Under the pieces are notes generated by a model. It worked only from the letters and a program-made list of their open reading frames with translations, had not been told where the DNA came from and made no database searches. Both the position numbers and the translations under genes were made by a program. Of a DNA stretch of 64,000 nucleotides, positions 7,572 to 16,808 are shown in pieces (position 1 is the first letter of the stretch; each line of letters starts with the position of its first letter). The DNA is from Bacillota bacterium (GTDB lineage Bacteria; Bacillota_E; JAJZYS01; JAJYTV01). The stretch lies in NCBI GenBank assembly GCA_021845645.1, contig JAJZVM010000002.1:157501-221500 (forward strand), in the 5' to 3' direction.

Positions 7572-8141
7572 ATGATCGACTATCTTGCAGTGATGCTCGT
7601 ATCCGTAGGTGCTGGGCTTGCGCTTCTGGCCACGTACCTCTTCTTCGCCCCGGCTCCGGAGAACCGCCCGACCTGGGGCTTCGGCTTCGGCGCCACCGCC
7701 CTCATCCTGGCTGCGACGTCGATCCCGATGGTCGTCACCTGGCCGCTCCCGGGCAGCTACAACGTCGCCTACGGTGAGCCCGCCCTGATGTTCGGCGCCC
7801 TCTTCACCGTCGCAGGCCTCGCTCTCGTCTTCCGCCTCGAGCTCCTCGGCCCGGCGATCTGGGGCTTCTTCGCCGGCATCGCCGCGACGGTCGTAGGCAC
7901 GCACATCATCAGCCTGCACATGTCGAACGAGCCCACGGTGGCGGGCATGGGCTTCATCCTCGCCGGCATCGGCGGCATCCTGACCCTCCCGGCCGTCATC
8001 TTCAAGAACCAGCGCTGGGTCGCCATCGTCGCAGCGCTCGTGCTCGCCGTCGCAGCCATCCTCTGGCTCTACACCGGCCTCCTCAGCTACCCCGGCCACA
8101 TGGCGGACTTCGCCAAGTACGTGCCGGCGTACATGAAGTAG
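7572..8141 (+). CDS. DUF981-family multi-pass membrane protein
   Basis: 189 residues, mostly hydrophobic, with about six or seven TM helices (starting MIDYLAVMLVSVGAGLALLA and continuing through GALFTVAGLALVFRLELLGPAIW). The layout and the GEPALMFGALFT segment match the DUF981 family of uncharacterised bacterial and archaeal membrane proteins. ATG follows AGGGGAGG with nine bases between. No enzymatic motif is visible. Monocistronic: it has its own promoter candidate and structured leader, and a perfect 15-bp hairpin follows the stop. Confidence 0.72.
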   Translation: MIDYLAVMLVSVGAGLALLATYLFFAPAPENRPTWGFGFGATALILAATSIPMVVTWPLPGSYNVAYGEPALMFGALFTVAGLALVFRLELLGPAIWGFFAGIAATVVGTHIISLHMSNEPTVAGMGFILAGIGGILTLPAVIFKNQRWVAIVAALVLAVAAILWLYTGLLSYPGHMADFAKYVPAYMK

Positions 8142-8182
8142 CAGGTTCCTTCCCGGGAGACCATCGCGGCGGTTCCCCAGCG

Positions 8183-8215
8183 GCAAGGCACCGGACCTCA
8201 GGTCCGGTGCCTTGC
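8183..8215. terminator. Perfect hairpin between DUF981 gene and kynU
   Basis: GCAAGGCACCGGACC, loop TCA, then the exact reverse complement: 15 bp of perfect stem, 41 bp after the DUF981 stop. Kynureninase ends on the opposite strand 75 bp further on, so it could serve both. No T run. Confidence 0.65.
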
Positions 8216-8289
8216 ACGTTGCCTGCCGGCGCGCCGGCCCCGCCTCGTGCCAGGATGCGTCACGCCGCGCGTCGCGGCACGGGGACGCG

Positions 8290-9615
8290 TCATCCCACTT
8301 CCTCGCGCCTGAGCGGGTACGCGAGGTACTCGGCCTTCTGGATGATGTCGCGCAATATCGACAGGGCCTGCGCGATCTCCTCGAAAGTCGTGTAGAGCGG
8401 GTGCGGACCCAGCCGCACGAGATTGGGCGGGCGATAGTCCGGCACGACGCCCCGGTCTTTGAGCGCACGGCTCAGGCGCGCCGCCTCCGGGTGCGCAAGG
8501 GCAACGTGACCGCCGCGGTCCTGCACCTGTCTCGGCGTCACCACGCGGACGTCGAGTGCCTGCAGGACGTCGTCCGCCATCGCCATCAGGTACTCGGTCA
8601 GGTGCAGGGAGCGGTTGCGCAGCGGTCCCATGCCCACCTCGCGGAAGATCTCGAGGCTCCCGAGCAGCGGTGCCGACGCGAGCACCGGCGGCGTGCCCAC
8701 CTGGAGCGCGCCTGCCCCCTGCGCCGGGCAGAGCTCGGCGGACATGTCGAACTGCCGTCGCTTGTCGCTGCCGAACCAGCCCGCCATGCCGGGACGCACC
8801 GGCAGGTGGCGCCGGTGGACGAAGAGTCCGCCGATCGCGCCGGGCCCGCCGCAGAGGTACTTGTAGGTACAGAAGAAGGCAAGGTCCACACCGTCCGCGT
8901 GCAGGTCGAGCGGCACGGCGCCGACCGCGTGCGATAGGTCCCAGGCGACCAGGGCCCCCCGGTCGTGCGCCGCCGCCGTCAGCTCACCGATCGGCAGCAG
9001 CTGGCCAGAGCGGTAGAGCACTCCGGGCAGCACCACGAGAGCGGCGTCGTCGCCGATGGCCGCGACGACATCCTCGGTCGCGAGCGTGTGCCCGTCACGG
9101 CTTGGGACGAGCCGCAGGCCCGTCGTCACGTCGTGCCCGCGCTGTTCGAGGTGGCTCGTCATCGCGTAGAGGTCGCTCGGGAAGGCGAGCGCGTCGGTGA
9201 CCAGGACGTCCCGCCCGGGTCTGGGTCGGTAGAAGCTCTGCAGGATTTGATGCAGGTTCACGGTGGTCTGCGCTGTCGCCACCACCTCCTGCGGCTCGGC
9301 GCCCAGGAGGCCTGCCAGCATGCCGCCGATCGTCTCCGCAAGATGAAACCAGGGCACCTCGGCGCTCTGCCAACCTCCAACGCCAAGCCGCCGCCAGTCC
9401 GCGACGGCCTTGTCCAGGTGGGCGAGACCGCTCCGCGTGAGCGGGCCGAGCGAGTTTCCGTCCAGATAGATCACGCCCTCCGGCAGGAGGAACTCCCGCC
9501 GCACGGCCAGGAGTGCATCCTCGGCGTCCATGCGTCTCGCGGTCTCCAGCCACGCTTCGATGCGCAAGGCCGTCCAACTCCCCCGGCTGAGCTTGTCGGA
9601 CGCGGGTTCTCGCAT
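8290..9615 (-). CDS. kynU: Kynureninase
   Basis: 441 residues. PLP-dependent hydrolase converting kynurenine to anthranilate plus alanine (or 3-hydroxykynurenine to 3-hydroxyanthranilate) in tryptophan breakdown. Diagnostic stretches are YLDGNSLGPL (residues 50-59), the PLP aspartate in AWDLSHAVGAVPLDLHA (D226), and the Schiff-base lysine in FFCTYKYLCGGPGAIGG (K252). ATG 9615 is chosen because GGAGGG precedes it by eight bases. An upstream ATG at 9690 lacks a ribosome site and adds a non-conserved tail. No other kynurenine-pathway gene is adjacent, so it probably acts in a dispersed pathway. Confidence 0.93.
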   Translation of the reverse strand: MREPASDKLSRGSWTALRIEAWLETARRMDAEDALLAVRREFLLPEGVIYLDGNSLGPLTRSGLAHLDKAVADWRRLGVGGWQSAEVPWFHLAETIGGMLAGLLGAEPQEVVATAQTTVNLHQILQSFYRPRPGRDVLVTDALAFPSDLYAMTSHLEQRGHDVTTGLRLVPSRDGHTLATEDVVAAIGDDAALVVLPGVLYRSGQLLPIGELTAAAHDRGALVAWDLSHAVGAVPLDLHADGVDLAFFCTYKYLCGGPGAIGGLFVHRRHLPVRPGMAGWFGSDKRRQFDMSAELCPAQGAGALQVGTPPVLASAPLLGSLEIFREVGMGPLRNRSLHLTEYLMAMADDVLQALDVRVVTPRQVQDRGGHVALAHPEAARLSRALKDRGVVPDYRPPNLVRLGPHPLYTTFEEIAQALSILRDIIQKAEYLAYPLRREEVG

Positions 9616-9920
9616 GGGCGTCCGCCCTCCTGCAGACGGGCAGGTGCCGAAACCCGCTACCGCCCCGTGCTGACGGCCGCCCTGGTGCACGGCTCGCGCC
9701 GGCGCCGCCCGCAGATCGCGTTCGAGCCTGCAGTTGGCCCCGATCGTCCTGGCAGCCCGGCCTTCTCGAAGGGGCGCGACGGCGAACGCCGGCGTGATGA
9801 TACCGCCGGCGGGGAAGCCGAAAGCCGGCGCCGATTTGGCCAGGGCTGCCGCAGGAACCGCCCGGCGACGCCACGAATCGCGTCACGTCAGCATTCCCCG
9901 GCCTCCTGGAGGTACCCTAC
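9616..9920. other. Intergenic region between divergent kynU and BNR-lipoprotein genes
   Basis: 305 bp that must hold both divergent promoters. No convincing -35/-10 pair, palindrome or small gene was seen. The only clear signals are the ribosome sites at either edge. Confidence 0.4.
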
Positions 9921-12032
9921 GTGCCACGCCACCTCGCAGCGCTGCTCGCCGGCGCTGGGCTCCTGCTTCTGGCAGCCTGCGCATCCCTTCTGGTCGCATC
10001 GAGCTCGCCGCGGACCCTGCCGACAGGCGGCAAGTGGCTTCCCATAGGACCCGCTCCCGTCTATCACGATCCATACGCAGGGAACGAGAGCGGACGCGTC
10101 ACGTCGCTGGCCGCGGTGGGCAGCACCCTCTACGCCGGGTCTGCGGGCGGCGGCGTGTGGGTGACGGCGGACGGCGGGCGGATGTGGCACCCCCTCTCCG
10201 ACCGTACGCCCGACATGGCCATTGGTGCCCTCGCGATCCAGCCAAAGCCCGAGGTGATCTACGCAGGCACCGGCGAGAACGACGACTGCGGCGACTGCTT
10301 CTTCTCCGACGGCATCCTGCGCAGCAGCAACGGCGGCCGCAGCTGGCAGCTCCTCGGGCGCAAGGTGTTCTATGGACATTACCTGTCGTCCATCCTCCTC
10401 GATCCGAGCGACCCAAGGCGCATCTTGGCCGCGGGGGACCTCGGCGTGGAGCTTTCGCAGGATGGCGGCCGCACCTGGCGGCTCGTCCTGCGGATGGCGA
10501 CCACCGATCTCGCCTGGGCTCCCGGCTCCCCCCGCCGTCTGCTGGCCGGCGTCGAAGGCATGGGGGTCGAGGTCTCGGGCAACCTCGGCCGCTCATGGCA
10601 TGTGCTCTCAGGCGGCCTGCCGCGTCCCAGTGCCCTGATCGGCCGCGTCGCCCTGGCCGTGGCCCCGAGCGACCCCTCCACCATCTACGTCAGCATGGCC
10701 ACCCTGAGCCGCCGCTGCACCGATTGCCTGATGGGGCTCTACGTGACGCATGACGGCGGCAGGACATTTCGCAAGCTCGCCGGTACGCCGGACTTCCTGC
10801 GCGAGCCGGATACCTCGCCGCCGCAGGCGCAGGGTGACTATGACCAGGTGCTGGCGGTGTCGCCGGACAATCCGCAGGAGCTCTTCGCCGGCGGTGTCGA
10901 GCTGTTGGTCACGGCCGACGGTGGCGCCACATGGACCGACCTGACGCAGAACTTCTACCTGCACACGGACCAGCATGCGCTGCTCTTCACCGCGGCGGGA
11001 CTCTACATCGGCAACGACGGCGGCGTCTACCGCCTGACGCCCCAGAACACCGTGCAGGACCTGAACACGAACCTCTCGATCACCGAGGTCTATCCGGCGA
11101 TGGCCGTCTCCGCCAGCGGCGACCGCGTGCTGGCGGGCTTCCAGGACAACGGCACGGCTGTCTACAGCGGCAAGACCGGCCGCTGGACCGCACTGATCGG
11201 CGGTGACGGCGGCTTCACCGCCTTCGGCGCCGGCAAGCTGCTCCTCGGAGAAGCGGACGGCTCCCTGCAGCGCTCGCGCAGCGGAGGGCGCCACTGGGGG
11301 TCGCCGCAGCCGCCCGTAGGTTCTCTCGGAGTGGGCGCGTTCGCGGTCGATCCAAACCAGCCGAACGTCCTGCTGGCTGGCGGCCAGCAGATCTGGCGAT
11401 CGACGCACGACGGCGGTTCCTGGCGACGCGTCACACGTGTCCGCGGCGGCGGTCCCGTGACGGTGATCGCCTTCGCACCTCAAAGCGGCTCCGTCGTGTA
11501 CGCGGGCTGGCAGAACGGCCAGGTCGCGCTGTCCGAGAATGCCGGACTGACCTGGCGCCTGATCTCGCCGCAGCACTGGCCTACGCCGTGCGGTGGCACC
11601 TCGGCGGCGGACCTCTACGTCACCGACATCGCGGCGACCCCGGACGACCCCTACCGGGCCTTTGTCAGCGTCGCGTTCGGCATGCCGCAATCTCTGCCGG
11701 ACTGCCCGTTCGTGTTCGAGACGCCCGCCGCGAACGCACCCTGGCCCCAATGGACCAATGTCTCGGGCAACCTGCCGCAGTTCTCGGTGCTCGGCCTCTA
11801 TGCCGCCACGAACGGTATCGTCGCCGCCACGGGGGACGGCGTCTTCTGGAGCCCGTCGCGCGGTGCCGGCTGGCTCCCCCTCGGTCATGCGCTGCCGAAC
11901 GTGCAGACGACGACTTTGGCCATGACGCCCTCAGGCGACCTGCTCCTCGGCACCTACGGCAGAGGTGTCTGGGACCTGCCGGCCGTCAAGCGGCCCGACG
12001 CACAGGCCAAGCCCGGGGCGCGGCGGCCCTGA
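9921..12032 (+). CDS. Exported BNR/WD40-like beta-propeller lipoprotein
   Basis: 703 residues. The signal peptide ends in a lipobox (LLLLAAC, Cys20), so the protein should be anchored to the outer face of the cytoplasmic membrane. The rest is built of Asp-box/BNR repeats: TADGGRMWHPL, SSNGGRSWQLL, SQDGGRTWRLV, THDGGRTFRKL, TADGGATWTDL, STHDGGSWRRV, SENAGLTWRLI. These indicate a sialidase- or YCF48-type propeller, probably two blade sets. Catalytic sialidase residues were not identified, so a scaffold or binding role is as likely as hydrolase. GTG start after GGAGG. A decayed relative lies at 18.3-18.8 kb. Confidence 0.82.
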   Translation: MPRHLAALLAGAGLLLLAACASLLVASSSPRTLPTGGKWLPIGPAPVYHDPYAGNESGRVTSLAAVGSTLYAGSAGGGVWVTADGGRMWHPLSDRTPDMAIGALAIQPKPEVIYAGTGENDDCGDCFFSDGILRSSNGGRSWQLLGRKVFYGHYLSSILLDPSDPRRILAAGDLGVELSQDGGRTWRLVLRMATTDLAWAPGSPRRLLAGVEGMGVEVSGNLGRSWHVLSGGLPRPSALIGRVALAVAPSDPSTIYVSMATLSRRCTDCLMGLYVTHDGGRTFRKLAGTPDFLREPDTSPPQAQGDYDQVLAVSPDNPQELFAGGVELLVTADGGATWTDLTQNFYLHTDQHALLFTAAGLYIGNDGGVYRLTPQNTVQDLNTNLSITEVYPAMAVSASGDRVLAGFQDNGTAVYSGKTGRWTALIGGDGGFTAFGAGKLLLGEADGSLQRSRSGGRHWGSPQPPVGSLGVGAFAVDPNQPNVLLAGGQQIWRSTHDGGSWRRVTRVRGGGPVTVIAFAPQSGSVVYAGWQNGQVALSENAGLTWRLISPQHWPTPCGGTSAADLYVTDIAATPDDPYRAFVSVAFGMPQSLPDCPFVFETPAANAPWPQWTNVSGNLPQFSVLGLYAATNGIVAATGDGVFWSPSRGAGWLPLGHALPNVQTTTLAMTPSGDLLLGTYGRGVWDLPAVKRPDAQAKPGARRP

Positions 12033-12179
12033 TCCTGCGCTCGCTCCGCACGGGCCCCGTCCGACCTCGCCCGGGCAAAGGGCAGTCGCCTCGCTCTGCC
12101 CCCCTCCGCCAGGGACGGCAGGCTGCGGCGGCGAAGCTTGCGAGCAGACGGGGCACGGCTTCCCTGAAGGAGCAATAGC

Positions 12180-12626
12180 ATGGACGTCATCCTCTACACC
12201 GATGGAGCGTGTTCCGGCAACCCGGGTCCAGGCGGCTGGGCCGCCGTCCTCATCTGGGGCGAAAAGCGCAAGGAGATCTCGGGCTACGCCCCAAGCACCA
12301 CGAACAACCGCATGGAACTCACGGCCTTGCTCGAAGGCCTTGCAGCGCTCAAGGCACCGTGCTCGGTGCAGGTGCACTCGGACTCCACCTATGTCGTGAA
12401 CGCGTTCCGCCAGGGTTGGCTCAGCCGCTGGCAGAAAAACGGCTGGCGTACGTCGCAGGGTGGCGCCGTGGAGAACCAGGACATCTGGCAGGCCATCCTG
12501 CGCGCGCAGGAGCCTCACCATGTGGAGTTCCACTGGGTCAAGGGCCATGCCCGCGACGCCGAGAACAACCGCTGCGACGAGTTGGCGCGCGAGGCGATCC
12601 GGCGGGCGGCAGGAACGACAGCTTAG
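12180..12626 (+). CDS. rnhA: Ribonuclease HI
   Basis: 148 residues, the standard size of bacterial RNase HI, which cuts RNA in RNA-DNA hybrids (primer and R-loop removal) in the cytoplasm. All catalytic positions are present: D8 (YTDGACSGNPGPGGW), E46 (NNRMELTA), D68 (VHSDSTYV), H123 (VKGHARDAENN) and D133 (RCDELA). The basic-protrusion region GWLSRWQKNGWRT is also intact, as in the E. coli type. ATG follows GAAGGAG. Monocistronic. Confidence 0.96.
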   Translation: MDVILYTDGACSGNPGPGGWAAVLIWGEKRKEISGYAPSTTNNRMELTALLEGLAALKAPCSVQVHSDSTYVVNAFRQGWLSRWQKNGWRTSQGGAVENQDIWQAILRAQEPHHVEFHWVKGHARDAENNRCDELAREAIRRAAGTTA

Positions 12627-13088
12627 AGAGTCCCCGCATGACGGCACGGCGAGGGACCGGTTGCGGCGGCTCGAGAGGCCCGCTTGCTCTGGCCGGAGGG
12701 GCAGGTGTCGTGCGACAGGTTGGCGCACACTGCCCTCCGCCACGGGCGCACATCGCTGGCTGGCCTTCGTCACATGTGCCAACCGGCCAGGGTCTTTCGC
12801 CGGCGCTGCGCGCATACACTTGGTTCCAGGAGCGTCTGATTGGCCCTGGTGCCCAAGATGGACAGAGCACATCCTTTGTGCTAAAGGTTTCCTCTTACCT
12901 ACCGCATGCGCCTTACGTCGTAGGCACCCGGCGGCCTATTTGATTGTTCCCACCACCCACTCGCCCAGCGGCGGAGGGATGCTGGCCCGACCGAGCCGTC
13001 ATCCCAAATCATACTGACCGCCGTTTCGTGTCTCTACGGTGCATTCCCAAAGTGATGTATCGTCGGGCTTTCGCGAGGGGGACGGCTC
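12627..13088. other. Intergenic region upstream of the peptide ABC genes, with two inverted repeats
   Basis: 462 bp with no recognisable gene. It holds two inverted repeats: CTTGG-CCAGG/CCTGG-CCAAG at 12819-12857 and AGCAC-7-GTGCT at 12866-12882. These could be an rnhA terminator or operators. CATACT at 13010-13015 is a weak -10 candidate for the downstream operon. Confidence 0.35.
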
Positions 13089-14042
13089 GTGGGTATCTTC
13101 ATCGTGCGCAGGCTCGGGCAAGCCATCCCGGTGATCTTCCTCATCTCGCTGCTGCTCTTCTTCATGATGCATGCGATGCCTGGCGGGCCGCTCGCGATGT
13201 ACGTGCACCAGCCGGGCATCACGAAGGCCATGCTCGAGCAGATCCGCATCGACTACGGCCTCAACCAGGGCATCTGGACGCAGTACGTCGACTGGCTCGG
13301 CAAGGCCCTTCAGGGCAACTTCGGTTACTCTTACGTCTACGCGCAGCCGGCCGCCAGCATGATGCTTCAGCGGCTGCCGGCGACGCTGGAACTCATGTTC
13401 TCTTCTTTCCTCATCACGTTCGTTTTCGCGTTCCTGGCCGGCGTCTACAGCGCCGTCCGCCAGTACTCCTTCGGCGATTACGCGATCACGGTGGTCAGCT
13501 ACTTCGGGTTCTCGATGCCTACGTTCTGGCTCGGCCTGATGGTCCTCATCCTATTCGCGGTGCAGCTGCACTGGTTCCCCGCAGGCGGGATGTCCACCGC
13601 AGGGGCGGCGTTCAGCATCGGCGACCGCCTGTGGCACCTGACCTTGCCGATGCTCGTGCTGGCCTTCTACACGCTGGCTTCCGAGAGCCGCTACGTCCGC
13701 TCGTCGATGCTGGACGTGATCCATCAGGACTACATCCGGACGGCGCGCGCCAAGGGGGCAAGCGAGCGCCGGGTGATCTGGCGCCATGCACTGCGCAACG
13801 CGATGCTGCCTGTCGTGACCGTGATGGTCATGGACGCCGCCTACCTGTTCGGCGGCGCCTTGATCACGGAGACGATCTTCTCCTGGCCAGGCATGGGTCG
13901 GCTGTTCATCCAGGCGATCCTGCAAAGCGACTACCCCGTACTGATGGCCATCGTCTCGTTCCTCTCGGTGGTCATCGTGCTCGCGAACATTCTCGCGGAC
14001 GTGCTCTACGGCATTCTCGATCCGCGCATCCAGTACAACTGA
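13089..14042 (+). CDS. dppB: Peptide/nickel-type ABC transporter permease (DppB/OppB-like)
   Basis: 317 residues with six TM helices. The N-terminal GIFIVRRLGQAIPVIFLISLL is the standard DppB/OppB opening. The cytoplasmic EAA loop reads DYIRTARAKGASERRVIWRHALRNA and contacts the ATPase. The C-terminal LITETIFSWPGMGRL is also a family mark. GTG start behind GAGGGGG. First gene of a three-gene unit with dppC-like and a substrate-binding protein. Together they import oligopeptides, nickel or glycosides. Substrate not deducible. Confidence 0.92.
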   Translation: MGIFIVRRLGQAIPVIFLISLLLFFMMHAMPGGPLAMYVHQPGITKAMLEQIRIDYGLNQGIWTQYVDWLGKALQGNFGYSYVYAQPAASMMLQRLPATLELMFSSFLITFVFAFLAGVYSAVRQYSFGDYAITVVSYFGFSMPTFWLGLMVLILFAVQLHWFPAGGMSTAGAAFSIGDRLWHLTLPMLVLAFYTLASESRYVRSSMLDVIHQDYIRTARAKGASERRVIWRHALRNAMLPVVTVMVMDAAYLFGGALITETIFSWPGMGRLFIQAILQSDYPVLMAIVSFLSVVIVLANILADVLYGILDPRIQYN

Positions 14043-14053
14043 GGAGGCCGAGG

Positions 14054-14959
14054 ATGGCAACTCGACCGCAAATCGAACCAGCACCTCCCTCCGCCCTTGG
14101 AAACCCTCGCTTCGAGAGCTACGCGCATCTGGTGTGGCGTCGCTTCCTCCACCACAGGGTCGCGGTGGTGGCAGCCATCGTGCTTCTCCTGATCATGCTC
14201 GCGGCAGTCCTGGCACCCTGGGTCACGCCCTACCCGCTCGGTCAACCGGACCTTTCGGCTATCCTGGCCCCGCCCAGCATCCACCACCCGATGGGGACCG
14301 ACGATCTCGGCATCGATCTCTTTACGGAGGTGTTATTCGGCGGCCGCGTTTCGCTGACGATCGGCATCTTCGCAGCACTCGTGGCCGTCGTGGTCGGGGG
14401 CGCCATAGGCTCGATCTCCGGCTATTTCGGGGGCCTTGTGGACGCGCTGCTGATGCGCGTCACCGACGTCGGCCTGTCGGTGCCGCTTCTGTTCGTCGTC
14501 CTGCTCCTGTCGCTTCTCATCGGGCCCACGCCCGTGAGCATCATCACGATCATCGGCCTCACGTCTTGGATGTATCCTGCGCGCATCGTCCGCAGCCAGT
14601 TCCTCACATTGAAGAAACGCGACTTCGTGGAGGCCGCCAGGGCCGTAGGCATGCACAGCACCCGCATCATCCTGCGGGAGATCTTCCCGAACGCCATGGC
14701 ACCCCTGATCGTGAACGCGACGCTGCTCGTGGGCCAGGCGATCATCCTCGAGTCGGTGATGAGCTTCCTCGGGGCTGGCCTGACGCCGCCCAACATCTCC
14801 TGGGGGTACCTCCTCAACCAGGCGCAGTCCTTCACCACGAGTGCGCCGTGGCTTGCCATCTTCCCCGGTCTGATGATCTTCTTCGTCGTTCTCGCCGTGA
14901 ACCTGGTCGGTGACGGGCTGCGTGACGCCCTCGACCCGACTTCGAACCAACGCCAGTAA
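14054..14959 (+). CDS. dppC: Peptide/nickel-type ABC transporter permease (DppC/OppC-like)
   Basis: 301 residues from ATG 14054, which follows GAGGAGG in the 11-bp gap after the dppB-like stop. The OppC N-terminal segment (WRRFLHHRVAVVAAIVLLLI) is present, then PMGTDDLGIDLFTEVLFGGRVSL and an EAA loop DFVEAARAVGMHSTRIILREIFPN. The end LVGDGLRDALDPT is characteristic. It pairs with the DppB-like subunit to form the membrane channel. Confidence 0.92.
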   Translation: MATRPQIEPAPPSALGNPRFESYAHLVWRRFLHHRVAVVAAIVLLLIMLAAVLAPWVTPYPLGQPDLSAILAPPSIHHPMGTDDLGIDLFTEVLFGGRVSLTIGIFAALVAVVVGGAIGSISGYFGGLVDALLMRVTDVGLSVPLLFVVLLLSLLIGPTPVSIITIIGLTSWMYPARIVRSQFLTLKKRDFVEAARAVGMHSTRIILREIFPNAMAPLIVNATLLVGQAIILESVMSFLGAGLTPPNISWGYLLNQAQSFTTSAPWLAIFPGLMIFFVVLAVNLVGDGLRDALDPTSNQRQ

Positions 14960-15025
14960 AGGAGGGGCGCAGGAGAGACGCATGGGTCAGCAGTCGCGAC
15001 AGTGAAGGGATTGGAGGGGATACGA

Positions 15026-16660
15026 ATGCGCGACACGTGGTGGAAGACTGTGCTTGGCCCCTTGGCGGCCGCCGGGCTACTGCTCGCCGTCGCAGCGCCC
15101 GCGGTCGGTCCGGCCGGCCAGGCGGCGGCCGCCAGCAGCGGCGGCACGATCGTCGACGGGCTCTACGAGGAACCGGGCAACCTGAACCCCATCCTTGGTC
15201 CGGACATGACCTATTCGCAGATCGTCGACACTGCGATCTTCCGCAACCTCTTCATGATCACGCCGAACGGCACGATGGAACCGGATCTCGCCAGCGTCGT
15301 GCCGAGCGTGCAGAATGGCGGCATCTCCAAGAACGGTCTCAGCTACACGTTCCACCTGAAGCAGAACGCGGACTGGTCGAACGGCCAGCCGGTGACCTGC
15401 CAGGATATCTACGAGACGTGGAAAGTCGTGACAAACCCCTCTGTCCTGGCGGTCACGCGCCTGGGCTGGGATGACGTCACCAACGTCAAGACCATCAGCC
15501 CCAAGGTCTGCGAAGTCGACCTGAAGGCGCCCTTCCCGGCGATCCTGATCGACGACTTCTCCGGCAACCTGCCGGGCATCATCCCCTACTCGGTCTTCAA
15601 CGGCATGACGGCGCAGCAGATCAACACGGCCTCGTTCAACCACGACCCGACCGTGACCGACGGTCCGTACATGTTCCAGTCCTGGGTGCCCGGCGCGTCG
15701 ATCACCGTCGTCGCGAACCCGCATTGGTACGGGCCGACCCCCAAGGAAGGGACCATCGTCTTCAAGGTCATCCCTGACGAGAACTCCCTCCTGGCCAACG
15801 CCCAGGCCCACCAGATCAACACCTACTACTTCGCGCCGATCGAACAGGTGCAGCAGCTCAAGGCGATCCCGGGCGCCCACGTCTTCTTCACGCCGATGGC
15901 GGCCTGGGAATCGGCGGACATCAACTTCCGCAACCCGGCGCTCCAGGATCGCAACGTCCGCGTCGCACTCGAGATGGCGATCGACCGGCAGGCGATCCTG
16001 AAGAAGATCTGGCTCGGCTACGGTGTGCTGTCCGCGGCCGACCAGCCGTCGATCATCTGGGCCAACAATCCCAAACTGAAGCCCTACTCCTACGATCCGG
16101 CCGAATCCAAGATCCTGCTGAACAAGGCCGGCTGGAAGATGGGGTCCGACGGCTACCGCCACAAGAATGGCAAGACGCTGCAGCTGGTCTACGCCACAAC
16201 CGCCGGCAACCCGTGGCGTGAGGCGACCGAGCGCCTGGTCCAGTACTGGTTCCAGCAGATCGGTGTCAAGATGGTCATCCACGACTATCCGGCCAACGTG
16301 TACTTCGGCACCGTCTTGCCGTCAGGCAAAGGCTGGGACCTCGGCGAGTTCGAGTGGACCGAAGGCTACGACCCCGCCGCATCCGAAGAGCAGCTCTACG
16401 AGACAAACGCCGCGCAGAACTTCGGCAAGTACTCGAACCCTCAGGTCGACAAGCTGCTCAAGGAGCAGGACACCATGCTGAACCAGTCGGCGCGCCAGAC
16501 GGTGCTGCGCCAGGAGCAGGCCATCCTGCACCAGGATCTGCCCGCGCTCTGGTACTACACCCCCGACGAGATCGATGCAGCGATCAACCTCACCGGCTAC
16601 CAGCCGGACCCATGGTACGTCGAGACCTGGAACTGCTACGACTGGCAGCTGACCCAGTGA
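15026..16660 (+). CDS. dppA: ABC transporter substrate-binding protein, family 5 (DppA/OppA-like)
   Basis: 544 residues from ATG 15026, which has GGAGGGG seven bases upstream. A GTG at 15002 lacks such a site. The cleavable signal peptide ends near AAPAVGPAGQAAAASSGG. The mature part shows the family 5 pattern: EEPGNLNPILGPDMTYSQIVDTAIF, YTFHLKQNADWSNGQPVT, and NVRVALEMAIDRQAILKKI. It binds peptides or similar ligands outside the membrane and hands them to the DppB/C-like permease. No ATPase gene (DppD/DppF) follows, so the importer must borrow ATPases encoded elsewhere. Confidence 0.92.
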   Translation: MRDTWWKTVLGPLAAAGLLLAVAAPAVGPAGQAAAASSGGTIVDGLYEEPGNLNPILGPDMTYSQIVDTAIFRNLFMITPNGTMEPDLASVVPSVQNGGISKNGLSYTFHLKQNADWSNGQPVTCQDIYETWKVVTNPSVLAVTRLGWDDVTNVKTISPKVCEVDLKAPFPAILIDDFSGNLPGIIPYSVFNGMTAQQINTASFNHDPTVTDGPYMFQSWVPGASITVVANPHWYGPTPKEGTIVFKVIPDENSLLANAQAHQINTYYFAPIEQVQQLKAIPGAHVFFTPMAAWESADINFRNPALQDRNVRVALEMAIDRQAILKKIWLGYGVLSAADQPSIIWANNPKLKPYSYDPAESKILLNKAGWKMGSDGYRHKNGKTLQLVYATTAGNPWREATERLVQYWFQQIGVKMVIHDYPANVYFGTVLPSGKGWDLGEFEWTEGYDPAASEEQLYETNAAQNFGKYSNPQVDKLLKEQDTMLNQSARQTVLRQEQAILHQDLPALWYYTPDEIDAAINLTGYQPDPWYVETWNCYDWQLTQ

Positions 16661-16686
16661 CCTGATCTCCGTACGGCCACAGTCCA

Positions 16687-16718
16687 GGGCGCGCGCCGGT
16701 TGTTGCCGGCGCGCGCCC
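16687..16718 (+). terminator. Terminator hairpin of the peptide ABC operon
   Basis: A perfect 13-bp stem GGGCGCGCGCCGG with a TTGTTG loop, 26 bp after the substrate-binding-protein stop. No T run follows. Confidence 0.65.
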
Positions 16719-16808
16719 GCGAGTTCTGGCACGTGGACGGGGCCTCGGTCACCTCCGCACGGACTGGGGGCCGGGTGGCCGGTCTGGTCCGCCAGGTCTC
16801 TTAGGCGC

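Noticed and set aside
12944..14053. A 370-codon in-frame extension of the DppC-like permease
   Set aside because: It overlaps the DppB-like gene in another frame. ATG 14054 with GAGGAGG is the clear start.
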